Shown here one piece after another: positions 30,801 through 42,142 of a stretch of 64,000 bases of DNA (position 1 is the stretch's first letter; each line of letters opens with the position of its first letter). The position numbers were made by a program, and so were the translations under genes. This DNA is from Cheilinus undulatus. Taxonomy: Eukaryota; Chordata; Actinopteri; Labriformes; Labridae. Location: assembly GCF_018320785.1 (NCBI RefSeq), contig NC_054867.1, positions 18,081,355 through 18,145,354 of the forward strand, given 5' to 3'. The notes below the pieces were generated by a model. It saw nothing but the letters and a program-made list of their open reading frames with translations. It ran no database searches and was not told the origin of the DNA.

Positions 30801-33800
30801 ATGTTATATCGAAGTGTATTTATGCTTGGTTATTATTTCATTACTCAGACATTTGTTGATTTTATATGTGGGAAATTTATGTTTGACACTATTAGTATTT
30901 ACAGTTTTATAGACATTTATAGATAAGAAATGCCCACCTTGGATGAAGTTTTAATACCAATACTTCAATAGAATTTCAAAGTTTAAGCAACAAAAGCACT
31001 GATGCTTTTACAGTTAAAAAACCAGGAAAATACGCCTTCTGTCTGACAGGCTTGCTTGCCTACTCTGCCAGGCTGAGACTGGAGCTTCTCAGCTCTGAAA
31101 ACAACAGAGCATATTTCCAATTTGACGGAAAATTTCATGACACTGTAAATACTAAAAATCAACATCAATTTCTTGCCTAAAAAAACCCAGCCGAAAAGTG
31201 AGTGATTAAATAGAACCCAAAAGTCTTTAAAAACTCTTCACTGCTGCTGTGAAGTTTCAGACATTCAAGTCAAGACTGGAGGGTTGGGTCAATCTTTCTT
31301 TTTTCAAGGCGGAAGTCACAAACATTTACAGTGACTATGGCTGCAGCCCGAACTCTAATTTAAAAAAAGATATTTGCGTCTAAATTTTTTTTTTTCCAGA
31401 TGCCCTAATCCTCTTACGTAAATGTTTCACTGTTTTGTCTGAGATTTTCAACACTAATTTCTAAGTAAACTTGAAACTAAAGCAGATGCAATCACCAAAG
31501 CAGACATTTGATGAATGAACTGGTGTAAATATTATACCAGGGATCTCTCAAAGTCCTGTAAAAGTGGCAGAGCCCAAAAATCCACATTAAATCCACAGAG
31601 CTTCTACAGTGTGCTTTGTTATGTGACTGCATGAAAATTTTCCACGTTAGTTTGATCGCTTGAAACAAATTCTTCAACGCTTTATCTTACCTTCCAGGCT
31701 GACCCAAATGTGCTGCCCTTTGACCCTGGTGACAGTTGCCACGTGAATGTTCTCGGGTGACAGAGGGTTCACAGCCTCCAGTTTCATGGCTTCTTTGAAG
31801 CAGTGATCAGACTGCTCCTAGCAGGGAAAAGACAGAGAATCATGCAAGGGCTTTTTTCACAGCAAAGGATGTTTGTGTGATTTTTATCCATTTAAAGGGA
31901 GCCACCTGTTTATGCAGTAGGCACCCGGTGCTTCAGTGGCATTTGATTACACTATTGGTAAAATGGTTAAAAAAAAAAAAAAAAAAATCTATTTTCCCCC
32001 TTCGTGTTACGTCTCACAAGAGGATGTGATAAATAAGACTGAAAATGCAATCTTTCTAGAAATATCTGGTTATCTAAAGGGCTCACTTGTTAGCTCATTT
32101 TGGGAAGAGTGGTCCAAAATCCTAATCCTAAACAGCGACAAATTGCATCTTTATGACAAATAGAGAGCACAAAACGTTCAGAAATCTCACATGAGCTAGG
32201 CTTTATTGATGAATCACATGTGGGTCCAAGCAGCAGTTGGGCATGAGTTGCTGGACATGAGGAAGCTCTGCTTTCAGATGAGAGTGAAATTAGTGAAAAA
32301 CGGGGTAAAGAAGGTGGACTTACAGCTGGGAAGCAATGTTGAGGAGCCGCCTCTGCCTCACACTGTTTCAGGTAATCTGCCCAGTCAAAGTCTGAACCCT
32401 GGTATCCTGTATGGATAAATAAAGCATGACAAGAAAGAGAAGAGCAGAAGAAGATAAAGGACAGAACTTAGGCCAAAGAGAGATAGAAAAGAAAGCTACA
32501 GTGATCCAATCACTAATATCTGATTAAGTAAGTCTTAATAAAAGGACAAGACAATGAGCAGACCTTGTGGGGGGCTGAGAGGAAGTCCATTTTTGAGGCT
32601 CCACTGAGCAGGGAAAATCCCTGGACTGTCTTTGTGGCACAGAAACGACGTTCCAGCACTCTCACTCTCGGACTCCTTAATACCACAGAGGTCATCCATG
32701 GTCACCAAGAAGTACTGCTCATTGAACACCTGAAATAGAGAGGAGGTTCATTTTTTACACTTCAAGATGTCCCTAAATGCCAGTCATACAATGTTTACCA
32801 TCTGGTTCAGTCAAAATAAAGACAGTGTTGGCGAAAGGTGAAGAACTGAAATATACGATATCACAAAATGAAATTTAGTTTAGTAGGCTAGAGTTTCAGC
32901 AAGGATTTACAAAGTGAAGACGGGGTGGCTAACAAGGAAAGAAAACATAAGGAATAGGGAGAAAACAGGGAATAACATTGCAGCACAGCAGAAGACAGAT
33001 TTGATATGAAAGTCTGTTACCTTGGTGACAGTGGCAGGCCTGATGGAAACAGGAGCAGCAGGGTTAACAGCCTCCAGTTTCATACCTTCCTTGAAACAAT
33101 GAGCAGTGATGGCAGGCTGATCCTTAGACAATGCACACACACAAACAAAGCCACACTCAAAAACAGAGTCAACTTCAGATGCTTGTCTTTTATAAATATT
33201 TCAGTACTCAGTTTGGTCAATCCCTCACTCTTTTGATTAAAGCTTTATAACCAAAGCTTCACTGCTGGGGTTGTTGAGAAAAAATAAGAGCATGGTTGGT
33301 GGTACCTTATTGAACTCTGCAGATAGAGCTTCATCCTGAGGCAGGTCCTTGATCCTCTGTTTCACCTCCTCCCATTCTTCCTCTGACCGCAGCGCCATCA
33401 GACCTGAATCGAACAAATACACAAAATCAGCTGTTGCAGAGCTGTTACTCACTTCCTAATAACTGGGGTATGATTCAATTATTATGGAGACATGTGAATA
33501 AGATACATACATTTGAACGAGCACTCTGTACTTTACTGTACTTCCTGCTTGACATTTACATGTAATCACGCAATGCTGTAATCATGAGCATGAGTAATGG
33601 ATTTTACTGATTCTGTTTCATGTTATGTGCTGTCCTGTATAAATGTTGATGGCTTTGTTGTTTTCATGCCCTTGGTGCAAAGCAAATTCCCCAAGGGGCA
33701 ATAAAGCATTCTTTTCTTTCCTCTCCTTCTCCCTCTCTGTTTTTCGTTATGTCCCTTCTTCCTTCATCTCTTCCTTTTTTTCTTTTGTTCCTCTTTTTTT

Positions 33801-36800
33801 TTGCAAACACAAGACATTTACTTCACAGGTTCCAGTAAACCTAATAGGAATGATACTGTGCAGAATACATACTTTAAGTCAGGTCTTTCGTTTTCCTCCT
33901 TTTAACACCTTAAAAGTGTATCTTACATATTTTTTAGGAAAGACAATACCTTCAAACACTATATAGATTCATCATCAGTTTCTGCATCTCAAGTGTTCAG
34001 TACAACCTACTTTTAACTTGCAAAAGTAATGTTTCAAGTTAAACTCCTAAACATTAACACACACACAGCCGCATGATAAATATGTGTAGCTGTAGTGGAA
34101 CCAGAAGGTAGATCAGCTGTGTCAGGAGAAAGATGCAGCCCCCAGTGTGTCTTGTGTCTCACATATTAACGACTTGGATTCACTTAAACAGCATTAGTGC
34201 AGCATTCCTCTGAAAACAATGATCTATCTCATCCTGCATGGAAAATCAATTTCAAGGTCTAGTGAGATACTATCACAGTTTCAGTATTTATTCATTTCAT
34301 TTTAATGCATCAAAAAAGTTTATTTTTTAAGTAGTGTGACAAAAATGACACAATAAACATAGGGTTATGGGACTTTTCAGTGATCCTCTACAGATGACGA
34401 CCCTGTGAATTCTGCAAGCATCATTCCATCTGGTGCTTTAACGCTTGCCTGCTTTGTAAGTTTGTCTTAAGATCTAGAAATTGGTTTCTCCTTTTGTTTC
34501 TAAAAATACAATTTGACCTTTGCCACTGACCTGAGGGAGGCCTGAGGGTGCAGCCATGTTCTTCAGCCCAGCCTGGTGGGTGGAGGCGTGGGTGGAGGTA
34601 AAAAAGCCAAAGGGTTGCTGGTTTGTCCGGGAGGCCCTCTGTGCCTACAAGACGCAGCTTCAACCTTCCTCCAACGTTCTCCTCCACTTCAGCAGCCCAG
34701 GCCAGCTCTGGGTCCACATCGTCCTGCAGCTCCACGTAGCAGCCAGCAGTCAGGAGCTCCACCGGGTCTCTACCACGCTGCGGCTACAGGAGTGGGCAGG
34801 GGTCGAGAAGTGGTAAATTAGAAGCAAATAGCACACACACTACAAACACAAATGGACACACGCCTAGGCAAGGCAAGGAATTTGTAAAGGGAGAGAAGGC
34901 ACTGCATGACTAAGTGGCAGAACCGAAGCACAGTCACAGAAAGCTAACTAATGGCTCTGAAGAATTTCACAGGCCAATTTGCTTTCAGCAGCAGAGCCTG
35001 TGCTGTACACAAAAGATCAGAGTCTTGTTTTTGCAGACTTGGGATTTCACGCTTGATGAACAAACAGGAATAGAAGTAAAATCATATTTGGTTCACTTCA
35101 CATTCATTACGAAATATGTTTAAAGTGTCATGTTTATGGTCTGCTTTTCTGACATGTTAAAATGGGCACAAAACTGTCACTAAGTCTTTGCTTAAACAAA
35201 ACATGACAGTTGAACAGCGTTTGCATGTGTACAAAGCCAGCACACTTACTGATCACCTGAGGGTCTAAACTGTCAATTTGCCATTTTTTAGTTGTAATCT
35301 TCAAAGTTGCCACACCACTATCTTTAAGCTCTGGCAGTTTACCAGATAAAGAGTCTTTTACTTGTTTATAAATTAGTTCATGTAGAGGAGATTGTTCTTG
35401 GCGCAGTAAGAGACCTGCCCCACCCTGGGCGTGAGGGTTTTCTGACAGGACAGCTGCTCTGTTTCTCTGCCTTACCAATTCCAGCAGGTTGGCAGGCGCG
35501 CTGCACTCCTCTGCCAGGGCCTTCTCCAGAACAGCCTCCCAGTCCTGATGCTTCTCACGCACACCTGAGGCCGACCACACATAAAAACACGCAGTCTTTC
35601 TTTAAAAACCAGAAACACAGGTGGACTCAGGACTGTCTCTATGAAAGTACTGCACAATTAGCCCCAATCTTATCTTTAGTGCAATATAAGCTTGAGTAAC
35701 AGACACATCACAAAAGTCTGAATTTATTGCAATCAGTAAGAAAAAACATTTAATGTAAACAAGCAGTGCTGTTTGTCTTTATTTTACATGCTTTCACACA
35801 ATTTCCATGCTTTTACATGAAGCTTAAGTGAGCTCTCAGCTATTCTCAGAAAGACTGTTGAAAATTTAGCAGGAACAAAATCCCTGATTTATTTTGAAAT
35901 CAAAGGAAAGAGGATGTAACAGCCATAGCTGAAGGCTATGAAATAGACTTGAAAATTAAGGTATGATTGTAATATTTAAATGTAAATCACCTATATATCT
36001 AAGCCTACAGAAACCCACTGTATGTATTTTAAATGATCTCCTGTCCTTTTCATGTCCCAAAATACACCACAGGAAGTAAAAAATAATGCACTGTCACTTT
36101 AAAAGTACTGCTCAGTCCTTACACCCTGATTTCTTCTAAATCCAGTCATATGACAAATAATTAAGGTAACAACTGGAAATAAGCAGGGATTGACTTTATA
36201 TGACTTTTATATTGTGAAGAGATGTCAGCTATGTTATCTCATGTCTCAAACAACATGTTCTTCTGTTTGAATGGGCACACTGCATAATACATTTGCTCTG
36301 GTATCCGTCAGAATCCATCATTTTTTGTCATTTAGTTAAATGATTAGGGATTGAGTGCAAATAAAATCCTAGAAATTCAGAAATAAATGCAAGAAAGTTA
36401 CAAGGCTGCTTCACAATTTTGCACTGCTCACTGTGGAGCTGCTGCCTATTTTTCAAACAAAGCTTTTACTTTCAGCAAAAAACACTGTGGCAGCTGCATA
36501 TTACAAAAACAGAAATATCCATCAATCCTTGCTGAATGAAAATGAAAATTTTCTGTTGCGTTCATAATCAAATACTCTGACAATATTTGACTACAAAGAC
36601 ATGTGCACCCTCCTCTCTGCAGGGCCTGTCCAGAACTCACAGAAAACTAAAGTAAAAGCTTAAATCTCTCAAAAGGTAAGCAACCCTAACACCTGTAATT
36701 GACTTCCTGCTTGGATACAGATCTGCTTTTATACATAGATCAAAATTATTTCTAAAATGACCCCCCCCCCAAAAAAAGGACTATAAATTGAAAGGAAATA

Positions 36801-39514
36801 AGGGTGCAGTAAAATATTAAATGTTTGATAACGGGAGGTGCAGATGACTTGCCCACTGAGCTCTCTGTAAGTTTGTGAACAGAAATTAGGACATTAAGGA
36901 GCAGTGGTAGACTTCTGCCCGTTTCAGTCTGGAAGCATGTTTTGCTTTGTGCTGGACGCATTTCCCCAGTGTCACAGCCATGTCTTTCTTCATAAGATTT
37001 ACCCAAATAAATCTTCCTACAAGTGACTTGATTCAGTGTATAACAAAACCACGCCAGGAGAATTTCAAGGTAAAGCCATTCTGTACAAATAAAGTGAGTT
37101 TTGCAAAAAAAAAAAAAAAAAACCTAAAACAGGCTTTTACTTTGAAAAGCACAATCCAGAAGTGTGCTGGTAGTTTTTATCTTACCTCTAACATATTGTG
37201 TTGGTGTATACAAAGAAAGTTTTACAAATAGTAGAAGTTTAGAGAACAACTTTACTTAATAGGTGCATTTTAGCTTGCAGTTTCATTGTTTTCCTGTCTG
37301 TTCTGGCCAATAACTGCATGCAGAAAAAAAGGCAAGCCCTCTTTTCTCTAGATTCTCTGCACATAAGTCATGTGTATCAGATGCTCGAGATGCACAGTCA
37401 TCCAGGCAGTCTGAAAGCCCTGACTTGTTAACATGCAGACAAACTGAAAATCAGGACATGTTGTGTCTGAAACCGGCATTATTTTACAGTGCTTATAAAA
37501 AGTATTCACCCTCTTGGGTGTTTTACCCTTTTTTTATTTTATAAGTCAATCCTGGTCAATTTAATTTGGCTTTCTTTGACAAAAAATATAACAAAACTCA
37601 TTAAGCAATGCAAAGCAATGTTGATTTTTATAAAAAATATGTAAGATAAACTAAGTGACTGCATAAATATTCACCCCCTTTAAAATGACTGGCTTAATTT
37701 AATAGAGGTCCAGCCATTTGGTGCTAGTAGCCTCATAATCAGTGAAAGGGGATCACCTGAGTGCAGTGAATGTGCCTCAAGTGACTGTAGTATAAATTCC
37801 CCTGTGTCTGGGAGGTCCAGTCACTGGTTAATCAATATTTCTGGCTACCATTACACCATGAAGACAAAAGAACACTTCAAGCAGCTCAAACTGTTATGGA
37901 AAAGTCAGAGGAAGGATGCAAAAAAAATTCCAAGGCACTGAGCATCTCCCTGAAGTTCAGAAAATCCATCATCAAGAAATAGAAGGATGATGAACATGTG
38001 TAAATCTGCTTACACAAGACATTAATGCAGTCACTTATCTTAAATTACATACCTTAATTTAACTGGCATTACTTTGAAGAATTATGTTTTCCTTATGATA
38101 TTAAAGAGTTTTTCTTTCTTGTCAAAAACACCAAATGGTATTGACTTTGGTTGATTTATTAAATCAGTAAAAGGGTAAAACATCCAAGGGGGTGAATACT
38201 TTTATAGGCACTGTACATCATTGTGGAGGGTGCAGAGAGATGCTGCAGTGGCTTAATCTAAGTGTGATTAAAGGGACAATAAATCATGTGATTAATCACA
38301 AATGAAAAGAAACAGGGCTCTAATTGTTTAACTTAATCAATCGTGATAAATGCAATTAATGTTGACAGCCCTATAAAAAACTAAGTGAAAGAGGATTTAA
38401 TTTAAAAAGATGACTGATATTTTTCAGTACTTCAACTTCTCATGATTGAACTCAATCACCTGCACGCAATTCTTTTACACACTCACTTAGTTCCTCGATT
38501 AGAAACTTGGAAACTTTTTTTGGAGTATCAAGAGACTGATTACAGTTTTCACTTCACTCCTAAAATGAATTTTATAAAAAGCGATGTCTCACCCTCAGGG
38601 GCCCTCATGGTCTTCCCATGCTGGCGGCTCCAGCCCAGTGGGTGGAGATCTGCCGTCATGATGTCACACCAGAAATCGGCACGCCGGTCGTCCTGGTAAC
38701 CCTCGTAGCGTAGCAGCAGCAGCTGGCCACATGTGGTGATGATACTGGCCACCCAGTAAGGACTGTCGGCCTCTGTGCGTACACACACCTCCAGCTTCAT
38801 GCCTGGAGTAAGCCCAGTCTGCAAGCCCTGGTCCACCTGAGACAAGCACAGAAGAAGAGATAATTTTATTAACAGTTTAATCACTGTTTGAAATGTTTTC
38901 TGTAGGTGGCAACAGAAAATCATGCACAGAAATGAACAAAAAAGAAAGGAAAAGATAACTTTTATTCTGTTATATTCTGTTAAAGCATCATGTGTAAAAC
39001 TGTCATGTATAGAAGCTTTATTGCCACGGTTTGACACTGACTTCTGTGTTTTTTCTGTTGATTTCTTTATGACTGGATGCTTTCAGAGCTTTCCTCAGGA
39101 CCCGAGTAACACGTGACTCTGGGCTTTACTAGCCGACACATTCCACAACTTTGAGCCATTCTTTAAATCTAAATACTGCTTGAACAGACTAGTAGTTGAA
39201 ACTCAGAGAGGTCTGTGCATAGATGTTTAGCTGATGATAACGAATAGCTGGTACAAGCTAATCCAGTGTTGTTTGTTAGCTGTGAAGGCTGTCTACACCC
39301 ACGTGTTTGAAAGCGTGATGGGGCACAGACATGGATCCAGTCTCCTCCAGGTAGTCATCCCAACTGAAGTCGGAGACATCCTGAGCGGAGTCTCCATCTG
39401 GAAAGAAAACAACACATTTGTCATTTTCACCAAGCTGCTTTGCTATCACCTCATTCGTTTCACACAGCTGTTCAAAATGCGATTCTTACCAGACTCTGGT
39501 GACTCCTGTTTCAT
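24406..39514 (-). CDS. sfmbt1: SFMBT1, four-MBT-domain and SAM-domain chromatin protein, 20 coding exons
   Basis: Nuclear Polycomb-type corepressor that binds histone tails through MBT repeats. Coding exons: 39514-39490, 39397-39303, 38836-38593, 35564-35476, 34783-34531, 33403-33306, 33122-33021, 32729-32564, 32406-32324, 31817-31691, 29730-29617, 29423-29381, 29264-29197, 29091-28952, 27423-27314, 26935-26760, 26161-25983, 25434-25210, 24833-24705, 24546-24406. The sum is 2607 nt, or 868 aa (human 866), with all phases consistent. The ATG has A at -3 and an in-frame TGA five codons upstream. Order of domains: MBT1 about 20-121, MBT2 about 122-235, MBT3 about 268-357, MBT4 about 358-466, SLED about 507-645, basic linker 645-704, acidic linker 704-779, SAM about 796-864. 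It is assigned to SFMBT1 over SFMBT2 from its position between STIMATE and PRKCD. Oddities: a weak GTCTGC donor after 32564 and an ambiguous acceptor at 34783/34777. Confidence 0.95.
25210..26161 (-). other. sfmbt1 exons 17-18, basic and acidic linker
   Basis: Exon 17 encodes a strongly basic patch ([12 protein letters not shown], likely nuclear localisation) and the conserved [14 protein letters not shown]. Exon 18 encodes an acidic run ([10 protein letters not shown]), a Pro/Thr-rich stretch, the basic RRRRKPR and the conserved [12 protein letters not shown]. The intron between them (25435-25982) holds pyrimidine-rich CCCTCATCCCTCC-type imperfect repeats at about 25800-25910. Confidence 0.85.
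25800..25912 (+). repeat. imperfect pyrimidine-rich minisatellite
   Basis: Several degenerate copies of a unit close to CCCTCATCCCTCCATTCC, interrupted by variants with ACCTTCATCC. It is intronic and purine-rich on the transcribed sense strand. It underlies the Pro/Ser/His-rich open frames in this interval, which are not genes. Confidence 0.6.
26760..29264 (-). other. sfmbt1 exons 13-16, SLED region
   Basis: Encodes the SFMBT-like fold that binds DNA in the SCML2/SFMBT family. It runs from [20 protein letters not shown] through [16 protein letters not shown] and [13 protein letters not shown] to [19 protein letters not shown]. It is the best conserved part of the protein against the human sequence. 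The phases across the four exons (1, 0, 2 and 1) are consistent. Confidence 0.88.
28551..28725 (+). repeat. tRNA-derived SINE
   Basis: The head GTGCCGGTTTAGCTCAGATG matches the SINE at 13390-13557. The body has CTATGTCTTCCCCCATGCTC and ends near an A-rich tail. It sits in sfmbt1 intron 14, between the exons at 27423 and 28952. Confidence 0.65.
29381..32406 (-). other. sfmbt1 exons 9-12, fourth MBT repeat and exit
   Basis: Encodes [11 protein letters not shown], then [20 protein letters not shown], the strand [18 protein letters not shown], and the repeat end [18 protein letters not shown]. The short exon 12 (43 nt) carries the conserved [10 protein letters not shown]. Confidence 0.88.
30232..30396 (-). 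repeat. tRNA-derived SINE
   Basis: The minus strand begins GGGGAGTGGGTGGCATAGTG and then has GGCGCACCCC- and CATGTCTCTCCCC-type body sequence, ending at a poly(A) stretch (T-run at 30224-30232 on plus). It lies in sfmbt1 intron 10. Confidence 0.55.
32564..33403 (-). other. sfmbt1 exons 6-8, third MBT repeat
   Basis: Encodes the connector [20 protein letters not shown], then [34 protein letters not shown] and the repeat end [19 protein letters not shown]. The donor after 32564 is GTCTGC, with C at +3, unlike the purine usual there. Confidence 0.88.
34531..35564 (-). other. sfmbt1 exons 4-5, second MBT repeat
   Basis: Encodes [19 protein letters not shown], then [32 protein letters not shown] and the repeat end [18 protein letters not shown]. 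Exon 5 can start at 34783 (TGTAG acceptor) or 34777 (GCAG acceptor), both in frame. The first choice matches the human spacing between LLE and the following repeat. Confidence 0.87.
37487..38213 (+). mobile_element. internally deleted Tc1/mariner-like element
   Basis: A 727 bp element with inverted termini CAGTGCTTATAAAAAGTATT and, at the far end, GAATACTTTTATAGGCACTG. It is flanked by TA on both sides (37485-37486 and 38214-38215), the target duplication of Tc1/mariner transposons. A relic of the transposase N-terminus starts at the ATG at 37858 and soon breaks. It lies in sfmbt1 intron 3. Confidence 0.85.
37858..37990 (+). pseudogene. relic of Tc1-like transposase N-terminus
   Basis: Translation from 37858 gives [20 protein letters not shown] and then KKIPRH before stops. 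This resembles the first helix-turn-helix of fish Tc1-like transposases, whose similar opening residues I recognise. The rest of the transposase, including the DDE catalytic part, is absent. Confidence 0.6.
38593..39397 (-). other. sfmbt1 exons 2-3, first MBT repeat
   Basis: Encodes [20 protein letters not shown], then [33 protein letters not shown], the conserved [20 protein letters not shown] and the repeat exit KTMRAPEG. It is very close to the human SFMBT1 N-terminal repeat. Confidence 0.9.
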
Positions 39515-40369
39515 GCTGGTGCCCCCTCAAGGCCAAGACAGGAGCTCTGAGGAGGAACAGAAGAGAAGGATTATTATCCAGCCAGAGTAAATGAATAAGC
39601 AATGGTCCAGAACTCTAAAGACAGAGGGAAGAAAACCTTGCCATGCTATGCTAAGCTTCATCAAATCTCTATCAGTGGATCTTAGTGATCTCTGAGCTCC
39701 CTCCTGTTTGAAGCAACTGTAAGATTAATGAGACAGGTGATACGGCTGGTTTGTAAGCGCCCACTCAGCAGTTCACAAGCCAAACTGGATCAGCAAAAAG
39801 TAAAACAGAGCTGGAAACAGCGATCAAGACTAACTCTGGCTTGCTACTTTTAGTACAGTGCAGCAGCATGACACATGGCCTTTATCAGGGAACAATGTGT
39901 CAGCCAACGGCTAAAGATAATACTAGTATTATCAGTCAGCTTTCAGACACATGAATATAACAGCAACAAAGGTTTAGGCTAAAGGCACACTAAATTAAAC
40001 AGCTAACAAACCCTGCATTTAGAACAACATCAAACTAGATTGTATTTTTTGAGGCACTTGAATCAAGGACTCTCCAAGCTTCATAATAAGATTTTCAAGC
40101 ACAAAGTCCTTGATGTTAGGAAATCAATAATCAGTTCAAAAACAACAACAACTTGAGAGTAACATTACAGGTTAGATGCTGCATATCTCTACCTCAAACT
40201 CATGTTTTCAAACTGTTGTCATCAGATTTCCCTGCTCCTTTATGAAGGTTTCAAAGACACCCTTGACATGTATGTGGACACACACATCAGGCTTTGACAT
40301 ATCAAACTGACCCACAGCATTGTGCAAAAGCAGATGAAATAAGTTAACGCAACAAGAAAGATGGCATGA

Positions 40370-40720
40370 ATGAGAAAGAAGGGAGCGCAGGGCGTGACGG
40401 CGGCAGAGAGCACAGAGTGTGAGATGCTGAGGAGAGCAGCTCAGTCACGTCAGCTCCATTCAGTCGGCCTGTCAGGCCCGTCTTTGTCAAGTCTGACGTC
40501 TCTATTAAAACCGGGGCCAGCACCCGCAACAACCCCCTCCCGTCGACCCAACTGCCACCGCAACCCCCGTGCTGCTCCGGGATCAGCGCCACCTTTCACC
40601 CGCGACCCTGCCCCAGACTCCTTCTGTCTTTCTCCCCCTCCATGGAAAACACACACCAGAGGGCCTCATTGTCCCCGAGGGTCACACTCCTGACATAAGA
40701 GTGGGAAAAAAAAGAGCAGC
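40370..40720 (-). promoter_or_regulatory. CpG-rich patch, possible internal sfmbt1 promoter
   Basis: A locally GC- and CpG-rich block (for example CCCGTCGACC, CGCAACCCCCGTG and CACCCGCGACC) in otherwise AT-rich intron, about 0.9 kb upstream of the start-codon exon. It could be an alternative first exon or promoter of sfmbt1. The open frames on both strands here are a by-product of low stop-codon density. There is no direct transcription evidence. Confidence 0.4.
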
Positions 40721-40937
40721 GGAGACAGGAGGAGGAAAACAGAGCCAAAGTTAGGAGGCCATATCTAAACACCTGATGATGAGCTGGTTTTTGGATTCAT
40801 AGTGGGGCTTATTGACTTGGTTTTGACACATCTGGACCTGAAAACTCCTAAGAACGGTCTTTAACAAACATTTTTATAGCTTTTCAAAGCGACTGAAAGA
40901 AGATTAAACTAAATCAGTTATTCTCAAAAGGTTAGAG

Positions 40938-42142
40938 CAGTGTTACTCAACCCTGCTCAACCCAAGAGTCAAAGTATTGAAAAATACCTTTGTAAGAGCC
41001 ACAATGTAAATGGTGAGAAGTGGCAAAAATGGGTTAAAGTGGCACTAAAAATATATTAAGGTGGCAAAAATGTCTAAAAACTGGGTAAAAGTAGGCGAAA
41101 ATTATGCATAAAATTGCAAAATCTGGGTGAAAAGTAGCAATAATGGGTGAAAACTGACAAAAATTAGTTACAGGTGGAAAAAATGGTCAAAAAGTGGCAA
41201 AAACACAAGTGAAAAGTGACTAACATGGGCAAAAAGCAGAAAAAGGTGGTAAAAATGGGCAAAAAGCAGCAAAGAATGGCAAAAAAGGGGGAAAGTGGCA
41301 TTTAATGGCATTAGGCAGCTTAAATGAACAAAAATGAACAAAAAATGGCAATTGTACTGACTTTTTTTTACCAACACACAAAATGACAACACACTTGATC
41401 CATTATAAATATGATACACTAAAATGCACATGCGTATGATACACTCTAAAATGCACATTTTTTCATGCAGTATTTATTTCTTATTAAATCAGGGAGAAAA
41501 GTGTCAAAATGGGTGAGAAGTGACAAAAAATGAGTAAAGGGTGGCAAAAATGGCCAAAAAGGGGCAAAAAAGTGTCAAAAAAAGAGTGAAAGTGACTAAA
41601 ACGGGCAAAAAGCAGAAAAAAGGTGGGAAGAAATTGGCAAAAAGCAGCAAAAAGTGGCAAAAAATTTTAATTCAATTTTATTAAATTTAAATTTAATGGC
41701 AAAAGGTAGCTTAAATTCACAAAAATGGCAAGAAAGTGGAAAAAGGGAGAAAAAAATCAAATCAGGATAAAAAAGGTAAAAACCTGGTGAAAAAGGACAA
41801 ATATGGAATAAAAGTGGCAAAAAAGAAGTGGCAAAAAGAAGTGGCAAAAGTGGGCTTAAAGCAGTAAAAATCGATTCAAAGTGGCACAAAATTGAAAACA
41901 GGGCAAACAACTGCAATTCATGGCAATGGAAATATACAGACAAAAAAATAAGGTTAACAGTTAAAGCCAACTGTACAAGTGTGGGAAACAAACTAATTAA
42001 TGTGACAACGGATAATTTCTAAGGTCAAAGTTTCCCTTTTTCAAGGTTTTCTGGGAGGTATTTCAAATATAGACATTAAAGAGCCACAAATCATCACAAA
42101 AGATTCACATGTGGTTCAAGAGCCACACGTTGAGTATCACTG
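40938..42142. mobile_element. non-autonomous hAT element with perfect 8-bp target duplication
   Basis: A 1205 bp element with inverted termini CAGTGTTACTCAAC and GTTGAGTATCACTG. The octamer GGTTAGAG occurs directly before (40930-40937) and directly after (42143-42150), the hallmark of hAT insertion. Subterminal copies of AAGAGCCACA face inward. The interior from about 41000 to 41900 is an array of imperfect GGCAAAAA-type units with no transposase. It lies in the 5' intron of sfmbt1. A truncated, inverted relative lies at 6250-6723. Confidence 0.88.
41000..41900 (+). repeat. degenerate GGCAAAAA-type array inside the hAT element
   Basis: Dozens of imperfect units built from TGGCAAAAA, TGGGCAAAAAG and GTGAAAAGTG phrases, with G and A on one strand and almost no C-T-rich breaks. 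It produces Leu/Phe/His-rich open frames on the minus strand (41168-41458 and 41596-41991), which are artefacts of the repeat. Confidence 0.75.

Noticed and set aside
34556..34821. Plus-strand open frames of 81-86 codons
   Set aside because: Antisense shadow of sfmbt1 exon 5, which encodes MBT2 on the minus strand.
40370..40754. Overlapping Pro/Arg-rich open frames on both strands
   Set aside because: A by-product of GC-rich DNA with few stops. No homology and no codon periodicity that I could see.
41000..41900. Regular short repeats that might look like a CRISPR array
   Set aside because: The units are degenerate and contiguous without unique spacers, lie inside a hAT element, and the genome is vertebrate.
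41168..41991. Minus-strand open frames of 96 and 131 codons rich in Phe, Leu and His
   Set aside because: They are translations of the GGCAAAAA-type array inside the hAT element.
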